NCBI GenBank assembly: GCA_963677655.1
Contig: OY782088.1
Strand: one strand, 5' to 3'
Source of the DNA: Saccharicrinis sp963677655
GTDB taxonomy: Bacteria; Bacteroidota; Bacteroidia; Bacteroidales; Marinilabiliaceae
Length of the DNA: 64,000 nt
Shown here one piece after another: positions 25,934-36,098 of the stretch. The notes beneath the pieces were generated by a model, which was given only the letters and a program-made list of their open reading frames with translations, was not told the origin of the DNA and searched no databases. Every line of letters starts with the position of its first letter. The first letter of the stretch is position 1. A program made the translations under genes and the position numbers.

Positions 25934-28264
25934 CTAAAATTTAACTTTCCAACTTAAGGAAGGTAAAATAGGAAATAACGAAACCTGTTTTGCCTTAACA
26001 CTTAACTCATAATTCTCTACTCCATCCTCAACATCATAGTAAATAAAATATGGATTACTTCTATTTAATACGTTAATTATGGAGAAATTTAATATGGATT
26101 CTTTTATTTTTTTTGTCCTGAAACTATAATTAATGGATAAATCCATTCTATGATATAGTGGCATTCGATAATTATTTATCCCATCATAATCATTTGCTAT
26201 ATTACCCATCATCCAATAACGTCCTACAGGCAGAGTAGCCTTATTTCCAGTAGCTAAAATAAAAACTCCTCCAACATCAATTCTATTATTAATTTTATAA
26301 CTGCATAAAAAATTAATATCATGTCTTCTATCGTATTTTGCATCATGCCATTTCCCATTATTTAATGCATCAAAACGCTGTTTAACCCATCCTAAAGTAT
26401 AAGACAAATTAGTATTAAAGTTTTCAGAATTATACTTAATAAAAAACTCTGAACCATAAGCAACACTTTCACCTATAAAGAAACTATCTTCAAAATCATC
26501 TATTTCTTCACCTTTCATATTTAAATTCAGTACTAATTGATTATGCTGAATTCTACCATAACCTTCAATACCGTATTCTAACTCATTTGAAAAATTAGAT
26601 TTAAAATAACCCAATGTAACTTGTGTTGAGTTTTCTGCAGGAACTTTATCTGTTGCAGGCATCCAAACATCTGAAGGCAGAGGAATAGAAGCAATTGAGG
26701 TAAGATGAATGTTTTGAGTAAGGTAATTACAAGAAGCTTTCAATGAAGCATAGTCAGATAATTCATAATTTAAGGTAATCATTCCTTTACCTAACAATCT
26801 ATTTTTATCAGAACTATAATCGGTATCATTAGAAAAACCACTTGCATTCTTTTTTACCTGTTCATATAATTGTGCAGAACAACCAATATACATTTCTAAT
26901 CGAGGTAATAATTTAAATTCATCACTCAAATAGAGTTCAAAAATACGATGTATATATTCACTGTTTAATTTATCATTATTTGTATTCAAGGATACATCCA
27001 AATTTTGAGGCATTATGTTACGTCGCAATGCAGATGCTCCAAACCTGATAGAATTACCATTTATTTCATATAAAAATTCAGTATTCAATTTTATCTGTTT
27101 ATAATCTGTTGTAAAACTTAAATCCTGATCTGCAATTCCTAAATTTAAATCGGATGAATATCCAGAATAAGAGAAATTACTTTGCATCAAAATATTTGAA
27201 TTAAACATTGATTTAAACTGTAAAGATATACCTTCATTACCCCAGCTATTATCAATATATATCTGATTATCTACCTTTTTATAATTAAAGTAATCTCCCC
27301 CTTTATACCATGACATTTTAAGGGAGAAGTTATCACCTTTGTACTTTACTTTTCCATTAAAATCATAAAAATTAAACTTATTAGATGTAAAATAATTCTC
27401 CTGATCTTCAATAAATAAATTAGCAACACTTTGTATTCCTTCAATATAACTACGTCGAAAACCGATAGTGGTGAACCACTTTTTATTCGCAGAATTACCT
27501 TGATAACTAACATTTGAATTTATGTTACCAATATTAAGAGCCCAATTGTAATTTCCTTGTTTCTGATCAATTGAGTTAACTATGATAGACGAGGCCAAAC
27601 GCGATGAATATCGCATCGGAGCATTACCTTTATAAAAAGAAACATTGTCCACTAAAAATGGATTAAAAACAGAATATATTCCCATAAGATGAGAAGGATT
27701 CATTAATTCAATACCATCAAATACTACATAATTTTGTCCCGGTGAACCACCCCTTACATAAATACCAGAATTACCTTCATTTACGGATTGAATTCCTGGC
27801 AACAATTGTAAGGTCCTGATTAAATCAGGCTCTCCCATAAGTGTTGGTGTTGCTAATACTTCTTTTTGTTTAATTAATATTTTACCTGGTATATTTCCTT
27901 TTACTAATGAGTTTTGATTAGCTTTAACTGTTATCTCGTTTTTTAGATATTGTTTTTCTTTTAAGTATACTTTTACGAACTTATTTTTAGAAAAATTAAT
28001 TAGAACTGTATCTATTTCAAAAGAAGTATGAAAAAAAATTAACTTAACATATTCATCCTTTTCCACTAACAATTCAAATTTACCGTCGTAATCACTAATT
28101 GTACCTTTTGTACTTCCGTCAAGGATAATATTAACATTTGGAATAGCTTCATTTAATGTTAAATCCATAACCACCCCTTTAATCTTCACGCCAGAGTTTT
28201 GAGCTAATATAGCAACGCTTAGCAACAACAATATTACAACAATTATGGTTCTGAATACATTCAT
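25934..28264 (-). CDS. TonB-dependent outer-membrane receptor with CarboxypepD_reg domain
   Basis: I start at the Met of the signal peptide (complement 28262-28264), giving 776 residues; the longer open frame to 28321 adds 19 residues of no clear value. A signal peptide is followed by a carboxypeptidase-like regulatory domain (about 25-105). A plug (about 115-235) contains Leu-Pro-Gly-Ile-Gln-Ser-Val and Ile-Tyr-Val-Arg-Gly-Gly-Ser-Pro-Gly-Gln, and a 22-strand-type barrel ends in Trp-Lys-Val-Lys-Phe. It imports an unknown substrate using TonB energy. It is cotranscribed with the DUF4249 lipoprotein. No regulator or enzyme that would reveal the ligand is adjacent. Confidence 0.88.
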   Translation of the reverse strand: MNVFRTIIVVILLLLSVAILAQNSGVKIKGVVMDLTLNEAIPNVNIILDGSTKGTISDYDGKFELLVEKDEYVKLIFFHTSFEIDTVLINFSKNKFVKVYLKEKQYLKNEITVKANQNSLVKGNIPGKILIKQKEVLATPTLMGEPDLIRTLQLLPGIQSVNEGNSGIYVRGGSPGQNYVVFDGIELMNPSHLMGIYSVFNPFLVDNVSFYKGNAPMRYSSRLASSIIVNSIDQKQGNYNWALNIGNINSNVSYQGNSANKKWFTTIGFRRSYIEGIQSVANLFIEDQENYFTSNKFNFYDFNGKVKYKGDNFSLKMSWYKGGDYFNYKKVDNQIYIDNSWGNEGISLQFKSMFNSNILMQSNFSYSGYSSDLNLGIADQDLSFTTDYKQIKLNTEFLYEINGNSIRFGASALRRNIMPQNLDVSLNTNNDKLNSEYIHRIFELYLSDEFKLLPRLEMYIGCSAQLYEQVKKNASGFSNDTDYSSDKNRLLGKGMITLNYELSDYASLKASCNYLTQNIHLTSIASIPLPSDVWMPATDKVPAENSTQVTLGYFKSNFSNELEYGIEGYGRIQHNQLVLNLNMKGEEIDDFEDSFFIGESVAYGSEFFIKYNSENFNTNLSYTLGWVKQRFDALNNGKWHDAKYDRRHDINFLCSYKINNRIDVGGVFILATGNKATLPVGRYWMMGNIANDYDGINNYRMPLYHRMDLSINYSFRTKKIKESILNFSIINVLNRSNPYFIYYDVEDGVENYELSVKAKQVSLFPILPSLSWKVKF

Positions 28265-28483
28265 CCTTTTATAAAAAATATAAGGTGCAAAGTACAACAT
28301 ATTAAATTTCTCTCGCAACACACTAAAACATATTTATTTACAAAATCGAACATTACACCTATTTGTTTAATTTATTTAATTGAACATAACAAATAAACCT
28401 TTCTTAACAATCTCCGTAGGAGATAATCGCAGAATGAACATATTTTATTTGAACTAAAAACACACATTTAAATTCAGAAAAGA

Positions 28484-29956
28484 ATGAAAAAATTATTTAA
28501 ACTTAACATTTGGATTGCAGCATTAACTCTTTTGGTTTTTGCAAGCTGTGAAGACGAAAAAGTCACAGATACTGATGGTGATGTTAAATCTGAACTTGAA
28601 GCTGAATATTCAACAAATACCCCAGAAGAATCTAAACAAGATGTTGAAGATGCTGCAGTTGAATTAGTTTCTCAAATTGACGCACTAGAAGATGAAGAAG
28701 CAATTGATGTAATGATTGAAATGATGGGCATATTTGGAGGTTCAGAATCTCCATCTTCAAGTCAATTTAATATTCCATTAAAAGCAGCACAAATTTTATC
28801 TGATGATTCAAAAAATACTGCTGAAGTATATAACTTATTAAAAGCTACTACTGAAGAAGGTTTAGCTCTTAGCGATTCTTTTGCTGCACAAACAGCAACA
28901 TATACTTATAATTTCGAAACATCAGATTTTGACAAATCAGAAAACTCTGATGCAATTGTTTTTCTTTTCCCGGGAAAAGAAAGTGATGTTACAAATACTG
29001 CAGAAATCTGGATTGGAGATTTTACTGTAACAGAAATTACAGAACCAAGAGAAGATTTTGATTTACCTGCAGGAACAATTGAATTCCCAACAGGATTAAA
29101 AGCCACTCTTAAATACAATGACAATACATTAATGAGCTATAATCTTGCTGCAAGTTATTTAACTGATGGAACTCCTACTTCTTTAGAAAACACTTTAGAA
29201 ATTGGAACTTTCTCTTTCAATCAGATTTTAAATCACACGCAATATGAAAGTGCAAGCTTTGATTTTAGCTTTAAAAACGGAGATGATATTTTAATCGCGT
29301 TTGGTGCTGAAATTAACGGAGACTGGTCTGAAAGTAATATCGACGATAATACTTATGAAGAATCAGATACATACACATGGACTGATTATGTTTATAATGA
29401 AACTACAGGACAATGGGAGGCTGTTGAATATACAGAAACTGATACATGGACAGAAACTGATGTTGAAGAAATCATAAACAATGGTAATGCTTACATACAG
29501 TTTATGAAGTTAAAAGCTGTTGGTCAGGTTGATATTCAAACTATTGTAAATGGTGAACAACAATTTGATGCAGATCATGAAGATGAGCGTGATCAATGGG
29601 GTGATTATCCTGATGCAACTAAAAAACTTGAAGCAGAAAACTTAGTTTCATTATTCAGTGAAAATGCACAATTTGTATTAATCTATACTGATAATAACAC
29701 AATGATTGCATCTTTAGAGCCTTATGTTGTATCTGAAACAGACAGTTACACATGGGATGGTGTTACTTATACTGAAAATGATTACTACATGGATGTAAGA
29801 ATGGTATTTAGTGATGAATCAAGAGTATCTATGGAAACTTATGTAGAAACTGAGTTAACTGGATTCTTTGACGCATTAAATGACTTTATTTTAAAATTAA
29901 ACACTGATTATGGCTCTGAATTTAACGAGATAAGTGTCAATGATGACTCTATGTAA
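28484..29956 (+). CDS. Acidic hypothetical lipoprotein
   Basis: The 490-residue protein has a lipoprotein signal with Cys at about residue 22 (Phe-Ala-Ser-Cys-Glu-Asp). The mature part is strongly acidic and low in Lys, and its middle (about 300-330) is rich in Thr, Tyr, Trp and Glu. No catalytic motif or known family was recognised. The Glu-Asp directly after the cysteine resembles the acidic surface-export signal for Bacteroidota lipoproteins, so it may be displayed on the outside. It is divergent from the TonB receptor gene and ends in its own terminator. Confidence 0.7.
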   Translation: MKKLFKLNIWIAALTLLVFASCEDEKVTDTDGDVKSELEAEYSTNTPEESKQDVEDAAVELVSQIDALEDEEAIDVMIEMMGIFGGSESPSSSQFNIPLKAAQILSDDSKNTAEVYNLLKATTEEGLALSDSFAAQTATYTYNFETSDFDKSENSDAIVFLFPGKESDVTNTAEIWIGDFTVTEITEPREDFDLPAGTIEFPTGLKATLKYNDNTLMSYNLAASYLTDGTPTSLENTLEIGTFSFNQILNHTQYESASFDFSFKNGDDILIAFGAEINGDWSESNIDDNTYEESDTYTWTDYVYNETTGQWEAVEYTETDTWTETDVEEIINNGNAYIQFMKLKAVGQVDIQTIVNGEQQFDADHEDERDQWGDYPDATKKLEAENLVSLFSENAQFVLIYTDNNTMIASLEPYVVSETDSYTWDGVTYTENDYYMDVRMVFSDESRVSMETYVETELTGFFDALNDFILKLNTDYGSEFNEISVNDDSM

Positions 29957-29994
29957 TCTGTAAGTAAGAATAAAATACTTTAATTATATTATTT

Positions 29995-30027
29995 AAGGAG
30001 TTTCAGAAAATGGAACTCCTTTTTTTT
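29995..30027 (+). terminator. Terminator after the acidic lipoprotein gene
   Basis: A 10-bp stem with one G-T pair (29995-30004 with 30012-30021) is followed by a run of T. Confidence 0.85.
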
Positions 30028-30029
30028 AT

Positions 30030-31175
30030 TTAAAAAAACAGCAATAATTCACTTAATAAATATCCCAAATAATTTCCAATAGCATAACCAATAACACCAA
30101 CAGTAATTCCAGGAATAATAACTTCTTTATTTTTTATTGACCCTGCAATAACAGGAACAAATGGAGGACTGCATATTAAAGAAACCGAAGTAACTAAAAC
30201 TGTATCTGCATCAACTTTAAATATTTTTGAAAGCAATACATGAAGAATTGTTGATCCAAAAACAGCAAAACCTACATAGTAGAAAATATGAGTGTCGATT
30301 TGAATTAATTGAGATAACTCAAGTTTAGAAGCAACAACAACACTAAATACCAATATAAAATACATCCCTAAATTGAAAGTTTTAGGTATTGAATTTACTT
30401 TTTTATTAAATGAAAGTATTATAGCTAAGGTGGTAATAGACAATATAAAAACAGCCATCTTTGACCTTTCCGCAACCAAATACATCACTAAACCTCCTGT
30501 TAAAACTATCACAACAGTTATGCCTAGTGCAGTTAACAATGACAATCGATTTTCTTTCTTTAAAATACCATCAAATAATTCTTTGACTTCTATTTTTTGA
30601 GTATCCTCAGAAATATCACTTTTTTTAAATTTTGGTAATATTAATTCAAACAACTTCTTACCAAACATCATTAAAACAAACAAATGAATTGTTGAGAAAA
30701 ACATATCATATGTATGTACAGAAATATAAGTTTCAGGATCAACATCTAAAGCCATTTTTAAAGCTGCTAAATTGGGTGTTCCTCCTGTATATACGCCACA
30801 TAACAATCCAGAAACCTTGTGAAAATCACTATCGTTTGTGTCAAATAAAAAATATCCGATAATAACTACAATAACAATACTAATTATAGCTGCTACAAGT
30901 GATAATAATGTTTTTGAGGCTAATAATATTACTTTTTTTAAATCACTTGAATATAACAACAGGGGAATAGCCAAAGGAATACATACAGACATAATAATCT
31001 CTTGAACATTCTCAATAGAATTTCCTCTTACTATACCTGATGAAACTAGTATTATGCCAGTAATATATGCTAATAGAACAGCTCCAATCTTTTCAAAGAA
31101 TACATATTTATAACAAAGCCATTGTATTATAAAGGGAGATAAAAAATAAATAATAACTATTAATGCATTATACAT
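30030..31175 (-). CDS. DUF819 family membrane protein
   Basis: The 381-residue protein has about ten to eleven membrane helices. It carries DUF819 features such as Gly-Gly-Thr-Pro-Asn-Leu-Ala-Ala (about residues 131-138) and the late Ser-Pro-Pro-Phe-Val-Pro-Val-Ile-Ala segment. The fold resembles sodium/solute secondary transporters with inverted repeats. Its substrate is not known. It is the last gene of a minus-strand unit behind a D-Ala-D-Ala carboxypeptidase, 9 bases away, which hints at a link to cell-wall or amino-acid turnover but does not prove it. Confidence 0.78.
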   Translation of the reverse strand: MYNALIVIIYFLSPFIIQWLCYKYVFFEKIGAVLLAYITGIILVSSGIVRGNSIENVQEIIMSVCIPLAIPLLLYSSDLKKVILLASKTLLSLVAAIISIVIVVIIGYFLFDTNDSDFHKVSGLLCGVYTGGTPNLAALKMALDVDPETYISVHTYDMFFSTIHLFVLMMFGKKLFELILPKFKKSDISEDTQKIEVKELFDGILKKENRLSLLTALGITVVIVLTGGLVMYLVAERSKMAVFILSITTLAIILSFNKKVNSIPKTFNLGMYFILVFSVVVASKLELSQLIQIDTHIFYYVGFAVFGSTILHVLLSKIFKVDADTVLVTSVSLICSPPFVPVIAGSIKNKEVIIPGITVGVIGYAIGNYLGYLLSELLLFF

Positions 31176-31184
31176 ATTTTAATT

Positions 31185-32576
31185 TTAATGATCTAAAATC
31201 AGTTGAGTTAATGTTTTATCCATCTGTTCTCTAACTAACTTAGTCTCTATTAAATAGTTATTAGCAATATAACAAAAAGCACTATATTTTCCATGATTGC
31301 CAATAAAGTAACCACAATATCCTAAAACACCCTCCATTGAACCACTCTTCCCAAAAACTCTATTTTTTAAATCATTATTTTTAAATACTGATTTTAATGT
31401 GCCAGTTTTTCCTCCAATTGCTAAAGAGGATTTGAATACATCAAAATACAGACTATGATTTTTCATCCAGGATAAAAGATCAACCATTCCCTTTGTTGTA
31501 ATAAGGTTTTTAGGGGTTAATCCACTACCATCTTTAATTCTAAAATTATTTTTAAAATCAATTTTATCATCCCAAAAGTCTTTAACAACTTGCACTCCCA
31601 AATCCCACGAATATATATTTTTAAACTCCTTGGCCAGGGTTAATAATATCATGTCAGCAAATAAATTATTGCTTTTATGGTTTACAATCTTAATAATTTC
31701 AGAAAATTTTGGTGAAATATAAGTGTAGACACACAAGTCATTTTTTAAAGAATTATCAGAAATGGTTTCATGATTAATACTAATATCATTTGTTTCCAGG
31801 TAGTTTGTTAATTCATTAATAAAGGTCGATTTAGGATCTGGCATTGCTGCCTTTATTTTAAAACCTGTTCTGTTTGATGGTATTGAGCCTTCTATCCACC
31901 AATCTTCAATTTCCGGTAAACCATAAACATATGCACTATCTTTATTATGATTGGCTGCAATTACCTTACAATCCATTTTATAAGGAGAAATATCAGGCTG
32001 AATAGATACGACATCACACAATCTACCTGTTTCTTTTGAAGATAATATGACATTAACTGTATTATCCCTCCAGTTAAACTCTTGTGGATATGCACCATAA
32101 TAGTTACCTATATCCTCCCAAAGTCTTGGTGAGGAATATGGAAGGGCAAGAGACTTAATTAATATCTTACCTTTAATTTTTAGGATACCATTACCCTGTA
32201 ACCATTGTTGAATCTTACTAAATAATACTTCGGGATTAGTATCTTTAAAATATTTTGAACCCAATGTTGGATCCCCTCCTGGCTCTACTATTAAATCACC
32301 ATTTAGTTGTCCATTAAAAAGGTCTCCTTTACAAATAAATCTTGTTTTATAACAATAATCCGGTCCTAGTAACTGCAGTGCTGTAGATGTCGTTATAATC
32401 TTTGTTAATGAAGCAGGTATTAATCTTTGATGTGAATGATAATTAATAACATCTGTATTAGTATTGATTGCTTTTATTTTTAATGATACACTTGCACCAT
32501 TATCTTCAATATTATACTGACTATATATTAGTAATGAATTATATAAACTCAATAAAATGACTATATAAATTTTCAT
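31185..32576 (-). CDS. dacB: D-alanyl-D-alanine carboxypeptidase/endopeptidase, PBP4 type
   Basis: The 463-residue protein has a signal peptide and the class C penicillin-binding motifs: Ser56-Leu-Thr-Lys59, Ser-Asn-Asn (about 312-314) and Lys-Thr-Gly (about 391-393). A large insert between the first two motifs is typical of PBP4/DacB. It trims terminal D-Ala from peptidoglycan stems and can cut cross-links in the periplasm. It overlaps the upstream DUF6340 gene by four bases and is followed closely by the DUF819 gene, forming one operon. Confidence 0.9.
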   Translation of the reverse strand: MKIYIVILLSLYNSLLIYSQYNIEDNGASVSLKIKAINTNTDVINYHSHQRLIPASLTKIITTSTALQLLGPDYCYKTRFICKGDLFNGQLNGDLIVEPGGDPTLGSKYFKDTNPEVLFSKIQQWLQGNGILKIKGKILIKSLALPYSSPRLWEDIGNYYGAYPQEFNWRDNTVNVILSSKETGRLCDVVSIQPDISPYKMDCKVIAANHNKDSAYVYGLPEIEDWWIEGSIPSNRTGFKIKAAMPDPKSTFINELTNYLETNDISINHETISDNSLKNDLCVYTYISPKFSEIIKIVNHKSNNLFADMILLTLAKEFKNIYSWDLGVQVVKDFWDDKIDFKNNFRIKDGSGLTPKNLITTKGMVDLLSWMKNHSLYFDVFKSSLAIGGKTGTLKSVFKNNDLKNRVFGKSGSMEGVLGYCGYFIGNHGKYSAFCYIANNYLIETKLVREQMDKTLTQLILDH

Positions 32577-33613
32577 TCAACTCCTCCTACTTGAATCTTT
32601 AATTCTTCAACTACTTTTAATCGCTGTTTCATATATACTGAATATAATGACAATCTCTTTTTTTCAATTTTTGCTTGTCCCCCCGATAAATCTGATATAA
32701 CTGATAATCCTTCATTTATCCAATATTCAGATGATTCATAATCGCCTTGTACTTCTGAAGCTAGAGCCAGATTATAGGCTGCTCTTGCCTTTACCTTTTT
32801 TTGTGAATGCTCAAATACATATTTCCACAGCTTAATAGCTTCTCCCCAATTATTATTTCTAATATATTCAGTAGCTTGAAGAAAATATAAATTTCCTGAA
32901 TTATAGAAAATTCTTTTTTCTGTTTCCCAAAATGGAGCAATATCATCTGCAATCTTTTGTCCCATATAATTTGCTAAATCTTCAAGAGAATTTCTTAGTG
33001 ATGGCAAATTTTGAGCTATATAAGTTAAACCACTTCCATAAACACTCCATGAAATTGTATCTTTTCCTAATTCTTTTAATATGATAGAATGGTTTAAGTT
33101 ATTATAAGCACGGTAAAGCAATGCTGAACTGGCATCTAAATAACCATACATATTTCCATCAAACATATTTTCAACTTTTATATTGGTTTGATACAAATAA
33201 CCTTCTATAGAAATGACAGCTTCTGCATTATACTTCTTACATAGATTATCAATTAAATTCCATGATATAAATGTACTATCAGACAAACCTGCTCTACGAA
33301 GCGAAACTTCATGAACATAAACGGTGTCAAAAAAGTTTCTATGATCCAATTCATTCTTTAACCCATCCAAAACAACTTTAGGAAAATCATCTTTCCATAT
33401 TGTATCTATAGAATATGATTCCGAAGGTAAGGAAATACTATGAACTCCTTTATTCCTGTATGCTAACGAATTATCTACTAAAACCACAGACTTTATCTCT
33501 GGTTGAAAAGAATATTTAGCAGGTTGTAAAGTATCAATGCTTAACTGCTCATAAGAGGAACAAGAAATTAAGAATAGAGACAATATTAGTATAAATAAAC
33601 TTACAGCTTTCAT
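32573..33613 (-). CDS. DUF6340-type lipoprotein with TPR-like C-terminus
   Basis: The 346-residue protein has a lipoprotein signal (Cys at about residue 18, Leu-Ile-Ser-Cys-Ser). A mixed alpha/beta N-terminal part resembles DUF6340 proteins, and a C-terminal helical region (about 245-330) has tetratricopeptide-like repeats (Ala-Ala-Tyr-Asn-Leu-Ala). It is the first gene of the operon with dacB and DUF819, behind a good promoter. A role in envelope upkeep with the carboxypeptidase is possible; nothing catalytic is visible. Confidence 0.72.
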   Translation of the reverse strand: MKAVSLFILILSLFLISCSSYEQLSIDTLQPAKYSFQPEIKSVVLVDNSLAYRNKGVHSISLPSESYSIDTIWKDDFPKVVLDGLKNELDHRNFFDTVYVHEVSLRRAGLSDSTFISWNLIDNLCKKYNAEAVISIEGYLYQTNIKVENMFDGNMYGYLDASSALLYRAYNNLNHSIILKELGKDTISWSVYGSGLTYIAQNLPSLRNSLEDLANYMGQKIADDIAPFWETEKRIFYNSGNLYFLQATEYIRNNNWGEAIKLWKYVFEHSQKKVKARAAYNLALASEVQGDYESSEYWINEGLSVISDLSGGQAKIEKKRLSLYSVYMKQRLKVVEELKIQVGGVE

Positions 33614-33666
33614 AGGTAGTCTTTACATAACACTAAAGTATAATTTGTATTTTATATTTCTTAAAA

Positions 33667-33696
33667 CAAATGTAATATGAGGTTTTCAAATACAAA
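33667..33696 (-). promoter_or_regulatory. Promoter of the DUF6340-dacB-DUF819 operon
   Basis: On the minus strand a TTTG (33693-33696) is followed after 18 bases by TACATTTG (33667-33674), a good fit to the Bacteroidota pattern. The start point would be near 33660, some 47 bases before the first gene. Confidence 0.62.
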
Positions 33697-33762
33697 TTAT
33701 ACAACAAAAATCCTAAATGATAAACAAGTACACTTTTTTATTATCAAATATCTTGCCGTTAC

Positions 33763-34926
33763 CTATTTAGACATTTCTAAAATTTGAGTGACCGCCTCAT
33801 TATTTAGCCTTTTGAAATAACCAATCGGACCAAATTTACATGCCTTATCTCCCATTTCTTTAAAATGTGTATCTGGAATATCAACTTCTATAAGTTTTGC
33901 TGGCATATCCAATGAACTAAAAAAAGTACGTATAGCTTCAATCGTTTTGTTAGCTGCAGTTAATTCATCATTTTCATCAATGCCAAATACATTTTTTCCT
34001 AAGCGAGCGAACTTAAATGCATTCTTATCATTCAGAACATATTTCATCCAATTGGGAAAAATAATAGCTAAACCAGCTCCATGCGTTAAATCATAAATAG
34101 CACTTACTTCATGTTCAATTCCATGCGTGGCCCAGTCTCCCATCATTTTGCCAGTTGAGGTCAATCCATTTAGTGCAATACTTGAAGCCCACATCAAATT
34201 AGCTCTCGCTTCATAATTTTCCGGATCTTTTAATGCTATTGGACCATACTTTATACAAGTCTTTATTATTGACTCTGCAATATTATCCTGAACATCTGTT
34301 CCGGCATCAGGAGTAAAATATTGTTCAAAAATATGACTTATTATATCAACTGTACCTGCGGCTGTTTGCCATTTATTTACAGAATAAGTATAGGTGGGAT
34401 CTAACATCGAAACTTTAGGACGTAATAAATCGCTTCCCATTGCAAGCTTTTCCTGTGTATCATCATTTGATATTACTGCATTTCCGTTCATCTCAGAACC
34501 TGTTGCCGCAAGAGTTAAAGCACATCCAATAGGTAATGGATCTTCGACAGTTGCTTTTCTTAAACAGAAATCCCAGGCATCCCCATTATAATTAACACCT
34601 GCAGCCATTGCCTTAGATGCATCAATAACGCTACCTCCTCCTAAAGCAAGAATAAATCCTAAATTATTATCCCTACAAAGCTTTATTCCTTCACGTACAC
34701 TAGATATTCTTGGATTAGGTTGGATTCCGCTAAGTTCCTTATAAACTACATCTTTTTCATCAAAAAGAGTTTTTACCTTTGATAATAAACCACTTTTTAT
34801 AACTGAACCTTTTCCATACGTAATTAATACTCGGTTTGAATATTTAATTACCTCATCTACAAGATTATTAACTTGATTTTTACCAAATACTATTTTTGTA
34901 CCGGCTTGATATATGAAATTTTTCAT
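33763..34926 (-). CDS. Iron-containing alcohol dehydrogenase, butanol-dehydrogenase (BdhA/YqhD) type
   Basis: The 387-residue group III alcohol dehydrogenase has the nucleotide-binding Gly-Gly-Gly-Ser-Val-Ile-Asp (about residues 95-101). Metal ligands lie in Asp-Ile-Ile-Ser-His (near 195-199) and in His-Gly-Ile-Glu-His...His-Gly-Ala-Gly. It is likely NADPH-dependent and reduces aldehydes to alcohols. It is cytoplasmic and monocistronic, next to fabG but with a terminator between them. The physiological substrate is not evident. Confidence 0.9.
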   Translation of the reverse strand: MKNFIYQAGTKIVFGKNQVNNLVDEVIKYSNRVLITYGKGSVIKSGLLSKVKTLFDEKDVVYKELSGIQPNPRISSVREGIKLCRDNNLGFILALGGGSVIDASKAMAAGVNYNGDAWDFCLRKATVEDPLPIGCALTLAATGSEMNGNAVISNDDTQEKLAMGSDLLRPKVSMLDPTYTYSVNKWQTAAGTVDIISHIFEQYFTPDAGTDVQDNIAESIIKTCIKYGPIALKDPENYEARANLMWASSIALNGLTSTGKMMGDWATHGIEHEVSAIYDLTHGAGLAIIFPNWMKYVLNDKNAFKFARLGKNVFGIDENDELTAANKTIEAIRTFFSSLDMPAKLIEVDIPDTHFKEMGDKACKFGPIGYFKRLNNEAVTQILEMSK

Positions 34927-34992
34927 TACTAATATTATGTTTTATTGAAGCTATAATAAGAATAACACCAATATTACAAAATAGATTTAATG

Positions 34993-35027
34993 AAAACAAA
35001 AAAGGGTATCCCATTAAGAATACCCTT
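34993..35027 (-). terminator. Terminator after fabG
   Basis: An 8-bp stem (35002-35009 with 35020-35027) is followed on the minus strand by a U-run (complement of 34995-35003). It lies downstream of the fabG stop. Confidence 0.85.
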
Positions 35028-35054
35028 GTAATATTTTTTCTAATAATATGAATA

Positions 35055-35801
35055 TTACATATTCATACCACCGCATACATTAATAACCTGTCCAGTTACA
35101 TAAGCAGATAAGTCTGAACCTAAATATACACATGTATTAGCTACATCTTCAGGAGTACCTCCACGCTTTAATGGAATTTTATTTTCCCATTCTTTTTTAA
35201 CGTTTTCAGGCAAAACACCTGTCATTTCTGTAATAATGAATCCAGGAGCAATTGCATTGTGACGAATTCCTCTTGTTCCCATTTCTTTAGCTGCAGACTT
35301 AGTAAAACCAATAATACCTGATTTAGATGCTGAATAGTTACATTGATTTGCATTACCAGAAACACCTACTACTGAACTCATGTTAATAACGCTACCTCCA
35401 GCTTGTTTCCACATAATTGGTTGAACAGCTTGTGTAAAGTTAAACACTGATTTCAGGTTTACATTGATTACAAGATCCCATTGCTCTTCAGTCATTCTTT
35501 TAAGAGCACCATCTTTAGTAATACCTGCATTATTTACTAATATATCAACTCTACCAAAATCTTCAACAATTTGGCTAACTACCTTTTTAGTATCTTCGTA
35601 GTTACTAGCATCAGATGCATATGCTTTTGCTTTTATACCTAGAGCGTTTAATTCCTTCTCTGTTTCTTGAACAGATTCATTAATTGCTAAATCAGTAAAA
35701 GCAATATTACAACCATTTTTAGCATAAGTAATAGCAATTTCTTTACCAATACCTCTTCCAGCACCAGTGATTATTGCTGTTTTTCCTTCTAATAATTTCA
35801 T
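35055..35801 (-). CDS. fabG: 3-oxoacyl-[acyl-carrier-protein] reductase
   Basis: The 248-residue short-chain dehydrogenase has the Thr-Gly-Ala-Gly-Arg-Gly-Ile-Gly NADP motif (about 12-19), Asn-Asn-Ala-Gly (about 91-94) and the Tyr156-x-x-x-Lys160 catalytic pair with an upstream Ser. Length and the C-terminal Tyr-Val-Thr-Gly-Gln-Val-Ile-Asn-Val-Cys-Gly-Gly are those of FabG. It reduces 3-oxoacyl-ACP in fatty acid synthesis. It is not in a fab cluster here, so a second specialised ketoreductase is a minor alternative. Confidence 0.88.
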   Translation of the reverse strand: MKLLEGKTAIITGAGRGIGKEIAITYAKNGCNIAFTDLAINESVQETEKELNALGIKAKAYASDASNYEDTKKVVSQIVEDFGRVDILVNNAGITKDGALKRMTEEQWDLVINVNLKSVFNFTQAVQPIMWKQAGGSVINMSSVVGVSGNANQCNYSASKSGIIGFTKSAAKEMGTRGIRHNAIAPGFIITEMTGVLPENVKKEWENKIPLKRGGTPEDVANTCVYLGSDLSAYVTGQVINVCGGMNM

Positions 35802-35849
35802 TTTTATTATTATTTATATTAGAACTTAAAATCTAAAATATTTGACGCG

Positions 35850-35857
35850 CAAATGTA
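35850..35857 (-). promoter_or_regulatory. Candidate -7 box for fabG
   Basis: TACATTTG on the minus strand is a full match to TAnnTTTG, about 49 bases before the fabG start. No -33 TTG is seen at the right distance. Confidence 0.4.
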
Positions 35858-36098
35858 ACAATTTATATGGAAATATTGAGTTTTATCATAAAATACTAGT
35901 AATCAAATATTAATAAAACCCAAAACCACTAATTATCAAGATATAAGTACATATAAAATAGTTAAAAGCACCAAGTTTAAAGTTATATAGTTGGCATTAT
36001 AGATGATCGAATATAATTTCTTATTGGCACCTATTACTTTCAGCCTTTCTTTTACCTTCAACCTTGAAACCACATTACCTTTATTCCTTATGTAAATT

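Noticed and set aside
34977..35000. Promoter for the Fe-ADH gene on the minus strand
   Set aside because: The best candidate boxes are only 13 bases apart and the -7 box lacks one position.
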